The notes under the pieces: model-generated
The model's database searches: none
Seen by the model: the letters and a program-made list of their open reading frames with translations, nothing else
What the model was told of the DNA's origin: nothing
Made by a program: the position numbers and the translations under genes
Assembly (NCBI GenBank): GCA_029260335.1
Contig: JAJDDL010000270.1
Coordinates: forward strand, 1 to 14,683
Source of the DNA: Phycisphaerales bacterium
GTDB lineage: Bacteria > Planctomycetota > Phycisphaerae > Phycisphaerales > UBA1924
DNA: 14,683 nucleotides
Direction: 5' to 3'
Part shown: one piece after another, positions 1 to 6,594 of the stretch
Layout: each line of letters opens with the position of its first letter
Numbering within the stretch: position 1 is the stretch's first letter

Positions 1-29
1 ATCAACCCTGCGCGCAAGGCGCATGACTC

Positions 30-61
30 GTGCCACCGAGATCGGCTTTGCGATCTCGGTG
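30..61 (+). repeat. Hairpin-forming 32-nt repeat, copy 1
   Basis: The core (34-61) is a hairpin with an 11-bp perfect stem, CACCGAGATCG paired with CGATCTCGGTG, around the 6-nt loop GCTTTG. The 32-nt unit including the leading GTGC recurs in reverse orientation at 155-186 with no mismatch. No T tract follows, so a classical intrinsic terminator is not supported. Nothing else recognisable lies between 1 and 221, and no coding region there can be supported. Confidence 0.85.
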
Positions 62-154
62 CTCCTGCCTGGTGCGAACTTGCAGAGCGGGTGAGCGCAC
101 GGGCTCACACTCGCGGGAAAACGAAGGAGTTCCTGCGGCACCGGGCGTTTGAAA

Positions 155-186
155 CACCGAGATCGCAAAGCCGATCTCGGTGGCAC
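155..186 (-). repeat. Hairpin-forming 32-nt repeat, copy 2 (inverted)
   Basis: This is the exact reverse complement of 30-61. It has the same 11-bp stem, with the loop reading CAAAGC on the plus strand, and ends in GCAC. The two copies are 93 nt apart, so each can fold alone or they can pair with each other into a longer cruciform. The element sits just downstream of the stop codon of the minus-strand lipoprotein gene (stop at 222-224). It could act as a 3'-end RNA structure for that gene or be a dispersed repeat. Confidence 0.85.
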
Positions 187-221
187 ATTTCGGCCTGACG
201 CACCAGGTGCAAGCTAAGCGA

Positions 222-617
222 TCACCACGCGATCGGCGCGATCTCCACGCCCTTGAGCTGTTTCAATCGCTTCGCCAGATCGCGGCGGATCTGCGCTTCC
301 AGATTCGGGTCGCCAAACCTGCCAACGGCGACGGTGACCGCGGCGTCGTTCCCAGCACGCCGAGCCTCGATCCGAATGGGCCTTCCCAGCACATCGAGGA
401 GCTCGATCGTGGCAAGATTGTCACTTTGTGATTTGCGTACCACACCCAGGGCGTGGCGTGTCGCGACCGCGTCCACGCTCGCATAAATGTCGCCCCAGTC
501 GGCCTCGATCAGAGTCGTCGCTTGTCCTGGGCCGGGGTCGTCCGAGTAGGAGGATCGTTGAGAACTGCCGCAGCCGGCGAGCACGAGACTGAAAGCTAGT
601 AATAGGAGCCCTCTCAT
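222..617 (-). CDS. Small lipoprotein, DUF3568-like
   Basis: Encodes 131 residues. The N-terminus is a lipoprotein signal: Met-Arg, a Leu/Ala/Phe/Val stretch, then the lipobox LAGC with the lipidated Cys at residue 16. The mature part has a Ser/Gly-rich linker followed by an alpha/beta domain of about 90 residues that ends in a basic helix (RRDLAKRLKQL). This layout resembles the small DUF3568-type lipoproteins of unknown function; that assignment is by recollection of the pattern and is tentative. The ATG at 615-617 is chosen because it puts the signal sequence at the very N-terminus; the frame is open to an earlier ATG (713), which would bury it. There is no clear Shine-Dalgarno sequence. 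The gene is divergent from phoH, so 618-827 should hold both promoters, but no convincing -35/-10 pair was found. Confidence 0.8.
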   Translation of the reverse strand: MRGLLLLAFSLVLAGCGSSQRSSYSDDPGPGQATTLIEADWGDIYASVDAVATRHALGVVRKSQSDNLATIELLDVLGRPIRIEARRAGNDAAVTVAVGRFGDPNLEAQIRRDLAKRLKQLKGVEIAPIAW

Positions 618-827
618 AGCGGGGCTGGGGAGCGATCCTCGATATAGGTGACAAGTCCGGAAATGCCGCCCGGCTGACGATATCGCGAAGTTTGTTTGCA
701 GTTTGATCGGCATATTTGCTCAATACGACTTGCTCTGGCTGTTTGGAACGGTATCGTTTTGGTCGAGCGTGCGACGGGCGGACCGTGGTCCGGGTCGCGA
801 TGTTCGCGGGAGCCCCCTGGCGTGGAC

Positions 828-1814
828 ATGACTATTCCGGTGCCGCGCGGTTCTCGCCGCGTTGAAATCCTCGGCACCGCCGATCGCAATCTCAAGATGC
901 TCCGTGAGACTCTGGGCGTGAAAATCATCGCCCGCGACGATGAGGTGCGCGTGAGCGGCGACGCCGACGCTGTCATTGTTGTGCGCAATGTCATGGAACG
1001 CTTGGGCAAGGGCGGACGCAACGGCGATGCGCCCAGCCGTCAGCAGGTGCTCGATTTGATTACCGACGAGATATCACAAGAGCGAACGGGCGGGCGATCG
1101 GAACCGCGATCTGGGATTGGCGCAGGGCCGCTCTCTTGGGAAGGCAGCTTGCAGGTTTTCGTGGATGGGCGGCGGACCGAGCCCAGGACCGCGAACCAAG
1201 AGGCTTATTTAGAATCGATTCGCACGAGCGATCTGACGTTTGGTATCGGACCTGCCGGTACGGGCAAGACATACCTGGCGGTCGCGGCGGCGGTGCACCT
1301 GCTGCGGACCGAACGGGCCCGGAAGCTCGTGCTGGTGCGTCCGGCGGTCGAAGCGGGGGAGAAACTGGGGTTTTTGCCAGGGGATCTGGTCGAGAAGGTG
1401 AATCCCTATTTGCGACCTCTGCTGGATGCGCTGCACGACATGCTCGATTACCAGACAATCAGCAGGTACCTCGCCAGCGATGTGATTGAGATCGCTCCGC
1501 TCGCGTTTATGAGAGGCAGAACCCTCAACGGCAGCGTCATACTGCTCGACGAGGCACAGAACACGACCGCGGGTCAGATGAAGATGTTTCTCACTCGCAT
1601 GGGGTATGGATCCAAGATGATCGTCACGGGCGATATCACGCAGATCGATCTGGAGGATCCCACAGAGAGTGGGCTCATCGACGCGGCGCGTCGGCTCGGC
1701 AAGATCCCGGGCGTCGGGTTTGTGACGCTGGGGCAGGCTGACATCGTCCGGCATCCGCTTGTGCAGCAGATCGTCCAGGCGTATGGGGAGCAGGAGGACA
1801 CCGATGGCCGGTGA
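828..1814 (+). CDS. phoH: PhoH-family ATPase (YbeZ-like)
   Basis: Encodes 328 residues, close to the usual PhoH length. The N-terminal ~70 residues form a small alpha/beta region (RRVEILGTADRNLKMLRETL) typical of the family. The P-loop ATPase domain carries Walker A GPAGTGKT at residues 141-148, the family motif VRPAVEAGEKLGFLPGD, and Walker B VILLDEAQN at 237-245, followed by TGDITQIDL. PhoH/YbeZ proteins are cytoplasmic nucleotide-binding proteins tied to RNA processing, often with the endonuclease YbeY; that is family knowledge. The start is ATG 828. An in-frame GTG at 822, better spaced (9 nt) from GGGAG at 808-812, is a real alternative that adds two residues. The gene overlaps the next by 11 nt, so the two are almost certainly co-transcribed and translationally coupled. 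Confidence 0.93.
   Translation: MTIPVPRGSRRVEILGTADRNLKMLRETLGVKIIARDDEVRVSGDADAVIVVRNVMERLGKGGRNGDAPSRQQVLDLITDEISQERTGGRSEPRSGIGAGPLSWEGSLQVFVDGRRTEPRTANQEAYLESIRTSDLTFGIGPAGTGKTYLAVAAAVHLLRTERARKLVLVRPAVEAGEKLGFLPGDLVEKVNPYLRPLLDALHDMLDYQTISRYLASDVIEIAPLAFMRGRTLNGSVILLDEAQNTTAGQMKMFLTRMGYGSKMIVTGDITQIDLEDPTESGLIDAARRLGKIPGVGFVTLGQADIVRHPLVQQIVQAYGEQEDTDGR
1792..1797 (+). promoter_or_regulatory. Shine-Dalgarno site for pgpH
   Basis: A perfect AGGAGG lies 6 nt before ATG 1804, inside the end of phoH. It decides the start of the phosphohydrolase: the frame is open from an ATG at 1759 that has no such site. Confidence 0.85.
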
Positions 1815-4113
1815 TCGTCCGAAGACTTCCAGTACTTCCCGGGGCAGGATCCACTCCCTGCGGCGCAAGCGGTCGAACCCGCGGGCATCGGCAGGCCAGG
1901 TGATGCGTTTGCTCGGCTCTCGGCGAGGGATGTCGCTCATCGGGATCGGTTTGGCAACGCTCATCGCGTTTACGTCCATCTCCGGGTGGGCTCGCCAGCG
2001 GAACATGATCGCGGCCGGACGCGTTGCGACCGAGACCTTGCTTGCGCGTGTGGATTTCCAGATTGACGATCCGATGGCGACCGAGGACGCGTTGAAAGAC
2101 GCGCGGGATCGCTCGCCGCGGGTCTACGTGGCGCTCGATGCGGTGCTCGATGAGATACGCACGTCGCTGCTGAATCTGCCCAAGACGCTTGAGGCGGCCG
2201 AGTCGATCGATCAGGTCGATCAGCAGATCGTGGAGCGATACGGGTTGACGCGTGCGCGCCTCTCGTCGATCAAGAGTGTGCTGGTGAATGGCGAGCCGAC
2301 GGCTGCTTGGGGTCGTTCGATCAGCTTGCTCCACCAGCAACTGCTCGCGACGCCCATGCTCGACGCGACGGTCTGGCAGCAGGAGTTGCAGAACCGGAGC
2401 GCGATCATCCAGCTTCGCTCGGGCGAGGAACAGAACAATCGCAACGAGTCGGTCGCGATCAACATCGGCGACGAGCAGGCGTTGGTCGATCGCGCGGAAC
2501 TCGCGGCGATGCGGGCCGAGCTCTCGGGCGAGCTGCGCGGCGCGGTCGTCAGCCGTCTCACGAGCAAGCCCACGCCGACCTTCCGATTCGACGAGAGCGA
2601 GACGGTCGCGATGGCCGAGCAGGCGGCGTCGGCGGTGCAGATGGTGCGCAGGTCCATCGAGCAAGGCGCGGTGCTTGTGCAGAAGGGCGATTCGATCGAC
2701 GCGAGCGACATCGAGGCGGTGCAGGCCGAGCGGCAGGCGTTCCACGACCAGAATGGGACTCGTTGGGGGGCTTGGTTCGGATCGCTCGCGGCGATGGCGG
2801 CTTTGCTCGCCGGGGCTTCGCTCTATGTAGTCTTCTTCTGCCCTCGGATTCGCAAGAGCGCGGCTCGGGTCGGCTGGATTGGTGCGCTGGGAGCGCTCAT
2901 GTGCGGCATCGCGGTTGTGGGTTCGATCACGAGCCCGCCGCTACTCATGCTTTTGGGTGTCGCGCCCACGATGCTCTTTGCGGTATTGCTTGTGCTGGCG
3001 TACGACCAGCGGACGGCGTTGTCGCTCGGCTTGGTGCATGCGCTGGCGGTGGGCGTTGCGTTGCGATTGGATCCGGCGACGCTGGCCATCATGGCCGCGG
3101 GCGTGGCGGCGGCTGTGTTCTTCTTGCCCGAGGTTCGCGAGCGCCGAACGCTCGTTCGGATGGGAGTTTGGTCGGGGCTCGCGTTGGGCGTGCTCACTGT
3201 GATCGTGTCGTTCGGCGTGAAGCCTTGGCCGAACGGCCAGGCATTCGCCGACGTGGAGGTCAAGATCTTTGGAGAGATTGGCTTTGACGCCGGGATGGCG
3301 GGACTCAGCGGGTTGATCGTCGCGGGGCTTAGCATGTTCTTGCTTCCCACGATCGAACGGGCATTCAACATCACGACCGGTCTGACGCTCATGGAGCTTC
3401 GCGATCCGAAGCAGCCGCTTCTCAAGGAACTGCAGCGCCGGGCGCCGGGCACGTACAACCACTCGCTCCACGTGGCGAGCATCGCAGAAGACGCGGCGGA
3501 CGCGATCGGCGCGCGAAGCCTGCTCACGTATGTCGGTGCGCTCTATCACGATATCGGGAAGATGAACAAGCCCGAGTACTTCGTGGAGAATCAGGCCGGC
3601 GGGCGCAACAAGCACGACAAACTGAGCCCGGCGATGAGCTTGCTGGTCATCGTGGGCCATGTGAAGGACGGCGTCGAACTCGCCAAAGAGTTCAATCTGC
3701 CCAAGCCCTTGCACCACTTCATCGAGGCGCACCACGGCACGACGTTGGTCGAGTATTTCTATCATCGCGCTCGAACCGAGGATGAGGGCGCGGGGCCCGC
3801 GGAGTTTGACTACCGATATCCGGGGCCCAAGCCCAGCACGAAGGAAGCCGCGATCCTGATGCTCTCGGATTCGATCGAGAGCGCGACCAGGACGTTAAAA
3901 GAGCCGACGCCGAGCCGGATCGACGCGATGGTGCGCGAGATCTCGACCAAGCGATTGCTCGATGGCCAGTTCGATGAGTGCGGCTTGACGTTGCGCGAGC
4001 TCAACACGATCACGCAGACGATTAGTAAATCGGTCGCGTCGATCTATCACGGGCGGATTTCGTATCCGACCGGGGAGAGCAAGGGGCAGGCCTCGGCGCG
4101 GCAGCGGGCGTAG
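1804..4113 (+). CDS. pgpH: 7TM-HD phosphohydrolase, PgpH/YqfF family (c-di-AMP phosphodiesterase)
   Basis: Encodes 769 residues, slightly longer than Firmicute YqfF/PgpH. A basic cytoplasmic tail precedes membrane segment 1 (about 43-60). An extracytoplasmic 7TMR-HDED-type domain follows (about 65-318), then a block of hydrophobic helices (about 322-518), then a cytoplasmic HD domain (about 545-700). All expected metal and active-site residues are present: His553 in NHSLH, His582-Asp583 in YHDIGK, His619 in GHVKDG, His643-His644 in EAHHGTT and Asp689 in LSDSIES. In characterised members this domain hydrolyses cyclic di-AMP to pApA; that the same reaction occurs here is inference from the intact motif set. 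The neighbouring phoH is the usual partner. ybeY, often part of this cluster, is not immediately downstream. A convergent gene starts its 3' end 173 nt away, with no strong terminator between. Confidence 0.93.
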   Translation: MAGDRPKTSSTSRGRIHSLRRKRSNPRASAGQVMRLLGSRRGMSLIGIGLATLIAFTSISGWARQRNMIAAGRVATETLLARVDFQIDDPMATEDALKDARDRSPRVYVALDAVLDEIRTSLLNLPKTLEAAESIDQVDQQIVERYGLTRARLSSIKSVLVNGEPTAAWGRSISLLHQQLLATPMLDATVWQQELQNRSAIIQLRSGEEQNNRNESVAINIGDEQALVDRAELAAMRAELSGELRGAVVSRLTSKPTPTFRFDESETVAMAEQAASAVQMVRRSIEQGAVLVQKGDSIDASDIEAVQAERQAFHDQNGTRWGAWFGSLAAMAALLAGASLYVVFFCPRIRKSAARVGWIGALGALMCGIAVVGSITSPPLLMLLGVAPTMLFAVLLVLAYDQRTALSLGLVHALAVGVALRLDPATLAIMAAGVAAAVFFLPEVRERRTLVRMGVWSGLALGVLTVIVSFGVKPWPNGQAFADVEVKIFGEIGFDAGMAGLSGLIVAGLSMFLLPTIERAFNITTGLTLMELRDPKQPLLKELQRRAPGTYNHSLHVASIAEDAADAIGARSLLTYVGALYHDIGKMNKPEYFVENQAGGRNKHDKLSPAMSLLVIVGHVKDGVELAKEFNLPKPLHHFIEAHHGTTLVEYFYHRARTEDEGAGPAEFDYRYPGPKPSTKEAAILMLSDSIESATRTLKEPTPSRIDAMVREISTKRLLDGQFDECGLTLRELNTITQTISKSVASIYHGRISYPTGESKGQASARQRA

Positions 4114-4286
4114 CCGCCTTCTCGGATGGTTGAGCCACTGACCGTGGCTTTACACGGTTGGTGCTCTTTCGTGTGCTCCACACTCTGGCACGAACCGCTC
4201 AGAGCAGCCGTCAATGGTTTTGCAATGCACGCGATTGCTCAATCGGCGTGGCATTCACTCGAAGACTCGTTCATACCACGGCACCG

Positions 4287-4874
4287 CTATGCGTCGGGCG
4301 ATGATCGCATCTGCTCGTTGAACGCTGCGCTGCCGCCGGGCGGGATCGTGAGCCATTGCCAATGCTCGGTTCCCACGAGCAGGCGTGCGATGACATTGAT
4401 CTGGCCGACATGGAACGCGTAGTGATCGAGTTGGCGAATGATCGCCGCGTGCACGGCGTGGGGTGCGCCGCGGATCGGCACGGTCTTGCACAGATCCTCG
4501 TTTGTGAGGGAGTCGAGGAGTTCCAAGAGCATTTGCCAACCGGTTTCCCACTGTTGCATGACATCGGCCCGGAGGCTGGCGAGTGCGCCCGAGTCTTGGG
4601 GGATGTCGATGGGGGCGAGTTCGGCGTCGCGATCGCGCCAGGGCTTCTCGCCGTCGGTGGTGAGGAAGTCGGTGAACCGGCTGTTGAGGTTGCCGGCGAG
4701 GTGGCGTGTGATGATCGCGACTGAGTTCAGGCCTGGCGCGGGCACTTGGACGAATCGCTCATCGTTGAGCTGGTTGAACGCGTGCTCGGCGAAGGCCTTC
4801 TGGCGTCGGAACACAGCGGCCCAGGTCTCGATCATGCCGCCGGAGAGGCCTGTCTGATAGCGTGCGTCGGTCAT
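4287..4874 (-). CDS. DinB-fold protein (DinB/DUF1572 superfamily)
   Basis: Encodes 195 residues predicted to be a four-helix bundle. The three-histidine metal site typical of DinB-like proteins is visible: His58 in ITRHLAGNL, then His151 and His155 in LDHYAFHVGQI. Members are probably metal-dependent; some are thiol-S-transferases (for example bacillithiol- or mycothiol-dependent ones), but most have no assigned reaction, and none is claimed here. The ATG at 4872-4874 is preferred because it begins the conserved region 17 nt after the stop of the upstream hydrolase gene. An in-frame ATG at 4919 would overlap that gene. There is no obvious ribosome site, so translation is probably coupled to the hydrolase gene, forming a two-gene operon. 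The C-terminus is short and polar. Confidence 0.85.
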   Translation of the reverse strand: MTDARYQTGLSGGMIETWAAVFRRQKAFAEHAFNQLNDERFVQVPAPGLNSVAIITRHLAGNLNSRFTDFLTTDGEKPWRDRDAELAPIDIPQDSGALASLRADVMQQWETGWQMLLELLDSLTNEDLCKTVPIRGAPHAVHAAIIRQLDHYAFHVGQINVIARLLVGTEHWQWLTIPPGGSAAFNEQMRSSPDA

Positions 4875-4891
4875 AGGGCATTGTTGGTTGG

Positions 4892-6385
4892 CTATGGAGC
4901 CGGGTTCTTGTCGACCCAATCGCCGATCTTGTCGGCGAGTCCGGGGAGCACGCCGAAGATGCCGTTGTGGGTCAACGGCAGCTTGATGACCTCTTCGCCC
5001 ACGAGTCTGTCGAGGAGCAGTTGGCCTTGGGAGGCGGGGATGACCTTGTCGAATGAGGCGAGGATGACCAATGTCGGCAGGCCCTCGAGCTCTGGCGCGA
5101 GCGTGTGGGGATCCAGGTTTGTGTGCTCTCGATACATGCGGGCGAGTTCCGACTCGGTTTGCTTGTCCGGTCCGGGAATGTTTGGAAGTGAGAGCTCAAG
5201 CCCCGCCGAGGTCAGGTTTGACGTGCGGGCGATGGTAAACAGGTCTGCACCTGCGCCGACGAGCAGGAGGGCTCGCACGCGCGGGCTGAGCCTCGCCGCG
5301 ACGGCGGGCGCAGTCAAGGAACCGGCACTGAAGCCCGCGACAATGATCGGCTTGCCCGCGAGGTCCGGTCGGTGGGCGTCGAGATGAGCGACGGCCGCCG
5401 AGGCCGCGTCGACGTTCTGTGCGATTGTGCGATCGACGGCTTGGGCGATCAGGACGGCGTGGTCCTCGAGTTCGCTCTGTTCAGAAAGAAGGAACGCGGA
5501 CTCGGGAATGGAAACCTGCGCGGTGGCATCTCGGTCGGCCTTCTCGTAAATCGCCCTGCGCGTCTGCTCGTCGAGTTCGGTCGCATCGGATTGGGCGAGG
5601 AGTCCGGCCTCGGCCTGGAAATACAGATCGCGGCGCAGGTCGTTGAGCTGCGCGTAGGCCTGCTCGATCTCGCGTTTGTTGGGCGGGTCGGCCGTGATGC
5701 GAGTGTCGATAGAAGCGATGACCCAGCCGCGTTCGACCAGGCGCGCGAGCGATTTGAACTCGTACTCGTTGGGTGTCATCGCGTTGAAGTGCACGATGAT
5801 GCCGACGGGTTCGGGGTCGTTCTCTGATCTTGGGGCGGGCATTCGGAGCAGGATGCCCGCGTCGAGAGAGATATCGCGGGAATCGATACCCAGGATCACG
5901 TCCTCGCGATCGGTCACCCACGTCTCGCGGGTCTCTCGGTTCGAGGCGGCTTGCCGGGAGTTCTGCCAGCCAAAGGTCTCCCACCAAGAGTTCGGGATGA
6001 AAGCCCCGTTGGGTTCGAAGCCCGACATGAACATCGTCCATTCTGCGTCGGGCTCTTGGAGCCGCTCGTAGACACGAAGGAGGCCAGTTGGTGTGCGATC
6101 GTTGTGGTTGATTCTGTAGGATGGCTCGATTGCCTTGCGGGCGTTTGGGTCGAGCGTTTCTGGATTGATGCCCGGAGCGGGCAGGAAGGTCTGCAAGTGC
6201 TTTGGGGTTCGCTTGTGAAGCTCGTCCAGGCTCTCGTCATGGGTCTGGGGCCTTTGAGTCGGGTCGAATCGCTCGGCCTCCCATGTCGTGAGCGAGGCCG
6301 GGTACGAGTCGGCGTTCGAGCGCGCAGGACTCGCGCATGCTCCGGGGAGCACGGCGGTGAACACAACTAATAATCGTGTAAGCAA
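4892..6385 (-). CDS. Exported alpha/beta hydrolase, probable lipoprotein
   Basis: Encodes 497 residues. The C-terminal ~270 residues form an alpha/beta-hydrolase domain with an apparent triad: Ser353 in GFSAGS, Asp446 in ASFDKVIPA and His473 in LTHNGIFG. The oxyanion region is likely VHFNAMTPNEYEF. An N-terminal region of about 200 residues, rich in Trp and charged residues, precedes it and was not recognised. Between them is a long polar helical segment. No ATG gives a sensible start: the frame is open up to 6598, but that extension is low-complexity, Pro/Arg-rich and runs through a palindromic repeat. TTG at 6383-6385 is chosen because GGAG lies 5 nt upstream and the protein then begins with a signal peptide ending LPGAC, a slightly non-standard lipobox. 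GTG at 6398-6400 is an alternative. The substrate is unknown. It is likely in an operon with the DinB gene. Confidence 0.82.
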   Translation of the reverse strand: MLTRLLVVFTAVLPGACASPARSNADSYPASLTTWEAERFDPTQRPQTHDESLDELHKRTPKHLQTFLPAPGINPETLDPNARKAIEPSYRINHNDRTPTGLLRVYERLQEPDAEWTMFMSGFEPNGAFIPNSWWETFGWQNSRQAASNRETRETWVTDREDVILGIDSRDISLDAGILLRMPAPRSENDPEPVGIIVHFNAMTPNEYEFKSLARLVERGWVIASIDTRITADPPNKREIEQAYAQLNDLRRDLYFQAEAGLLAQSDATELDEQTRRAIYEKADRDATAQVSIPESAFLLSEQSELEDHAVLIAQAVDRTIAQNVDAASAAVAHLDAHRPDLAGKPIIVAGFSAGSLTAPAVAARLSPRVRALLLVGAGADLFTIARTSNLTSAGLELSLPNIPGPDKQTESELARMYREHTNLDPHTLAPELEGLPTLVILASFDKVIPASQGQLLLDRLVGEEVIKLPLTHNGIFGVLPGLADKIGDWVDKNPAP

Positions 6386-6502
6386 GATCTCTCCGTTCAC
6401 GAGCAGAGGATACTCCCGCACGGCTTGGTTTATTCTCTTGCGCGTAGTTGGGTTTCGCTTGGCGGCAGATGTTGGATCGGGTGGAGTTGGGGGTTCTGCA
6501 AT

Positions 6503-6585
6503 AAGAGGCCCTGGCGCAAGCCTGGGCTTCGATGCTCCGAGCCGTCTAATCAAAGGCAAAGCCCAGGCTTGCGCCAGGGCCTCTT
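6503..6585. repeat. Perfect 27-bp inverted repeat
   Basis: The arms 6503-6529 and 6559-6585 are exact reverse complements (27 of 27) separated by a 29-nt spacer. The left arm starts AAGAGGCCCTGGCGCAAGCC. It lies 9 bp after the end of the dus gene on the minus strand and upstream of the hydrolase gene. The stem is strong but no T tract follows on either strand. It looks like a dispersed palindromic (REP- or MITE-like) element or a 3' RNA-stabilising stem. Confidence 0.9.
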
Positions 6586-6594
6586 GTCGGAATC

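Noticed and set aside
30..61. Reading the first hairpin as an intrinsic terminator of a gene to the left
   Set aside because: No T tract follows the stem on either strand, and an inverted copy exists nearby, which fits a repeat better.
779..792. Small palindrome CGGACC-GT-GGTCCG before phoH as an operator
   Set aside because: Six-base arms in GC-rich DNA are expected by chance, and no matching second site was found.
1675..2745. Long minus-strand open frame (356 codons) opposite phoH and pgpH
   Set aside because: It lies antisense to two confident genes and its composition (Arg, His, Leu, Asp) is that of a shadow frame.
2307..3287. Long plus-strand open frame (326 codons) inside pgpH
   Set aside because: It is an alternate frame of a well-supported gene. 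The translation is Arg/Gly/Ala-rich low complexity, as expected from GC-rich codon positions.
4126..4422. Plus-strand open frame of 98 codons between the pgpH and DinB stops
   Set aside because: Its second half overlaps the DinB gene antisense, it has no ribosome site, and the translation has no recognisable pattern. The 173-nt gap 4114-4286 holds only a weak 6-bp stem (4133-4149) without a T tract.
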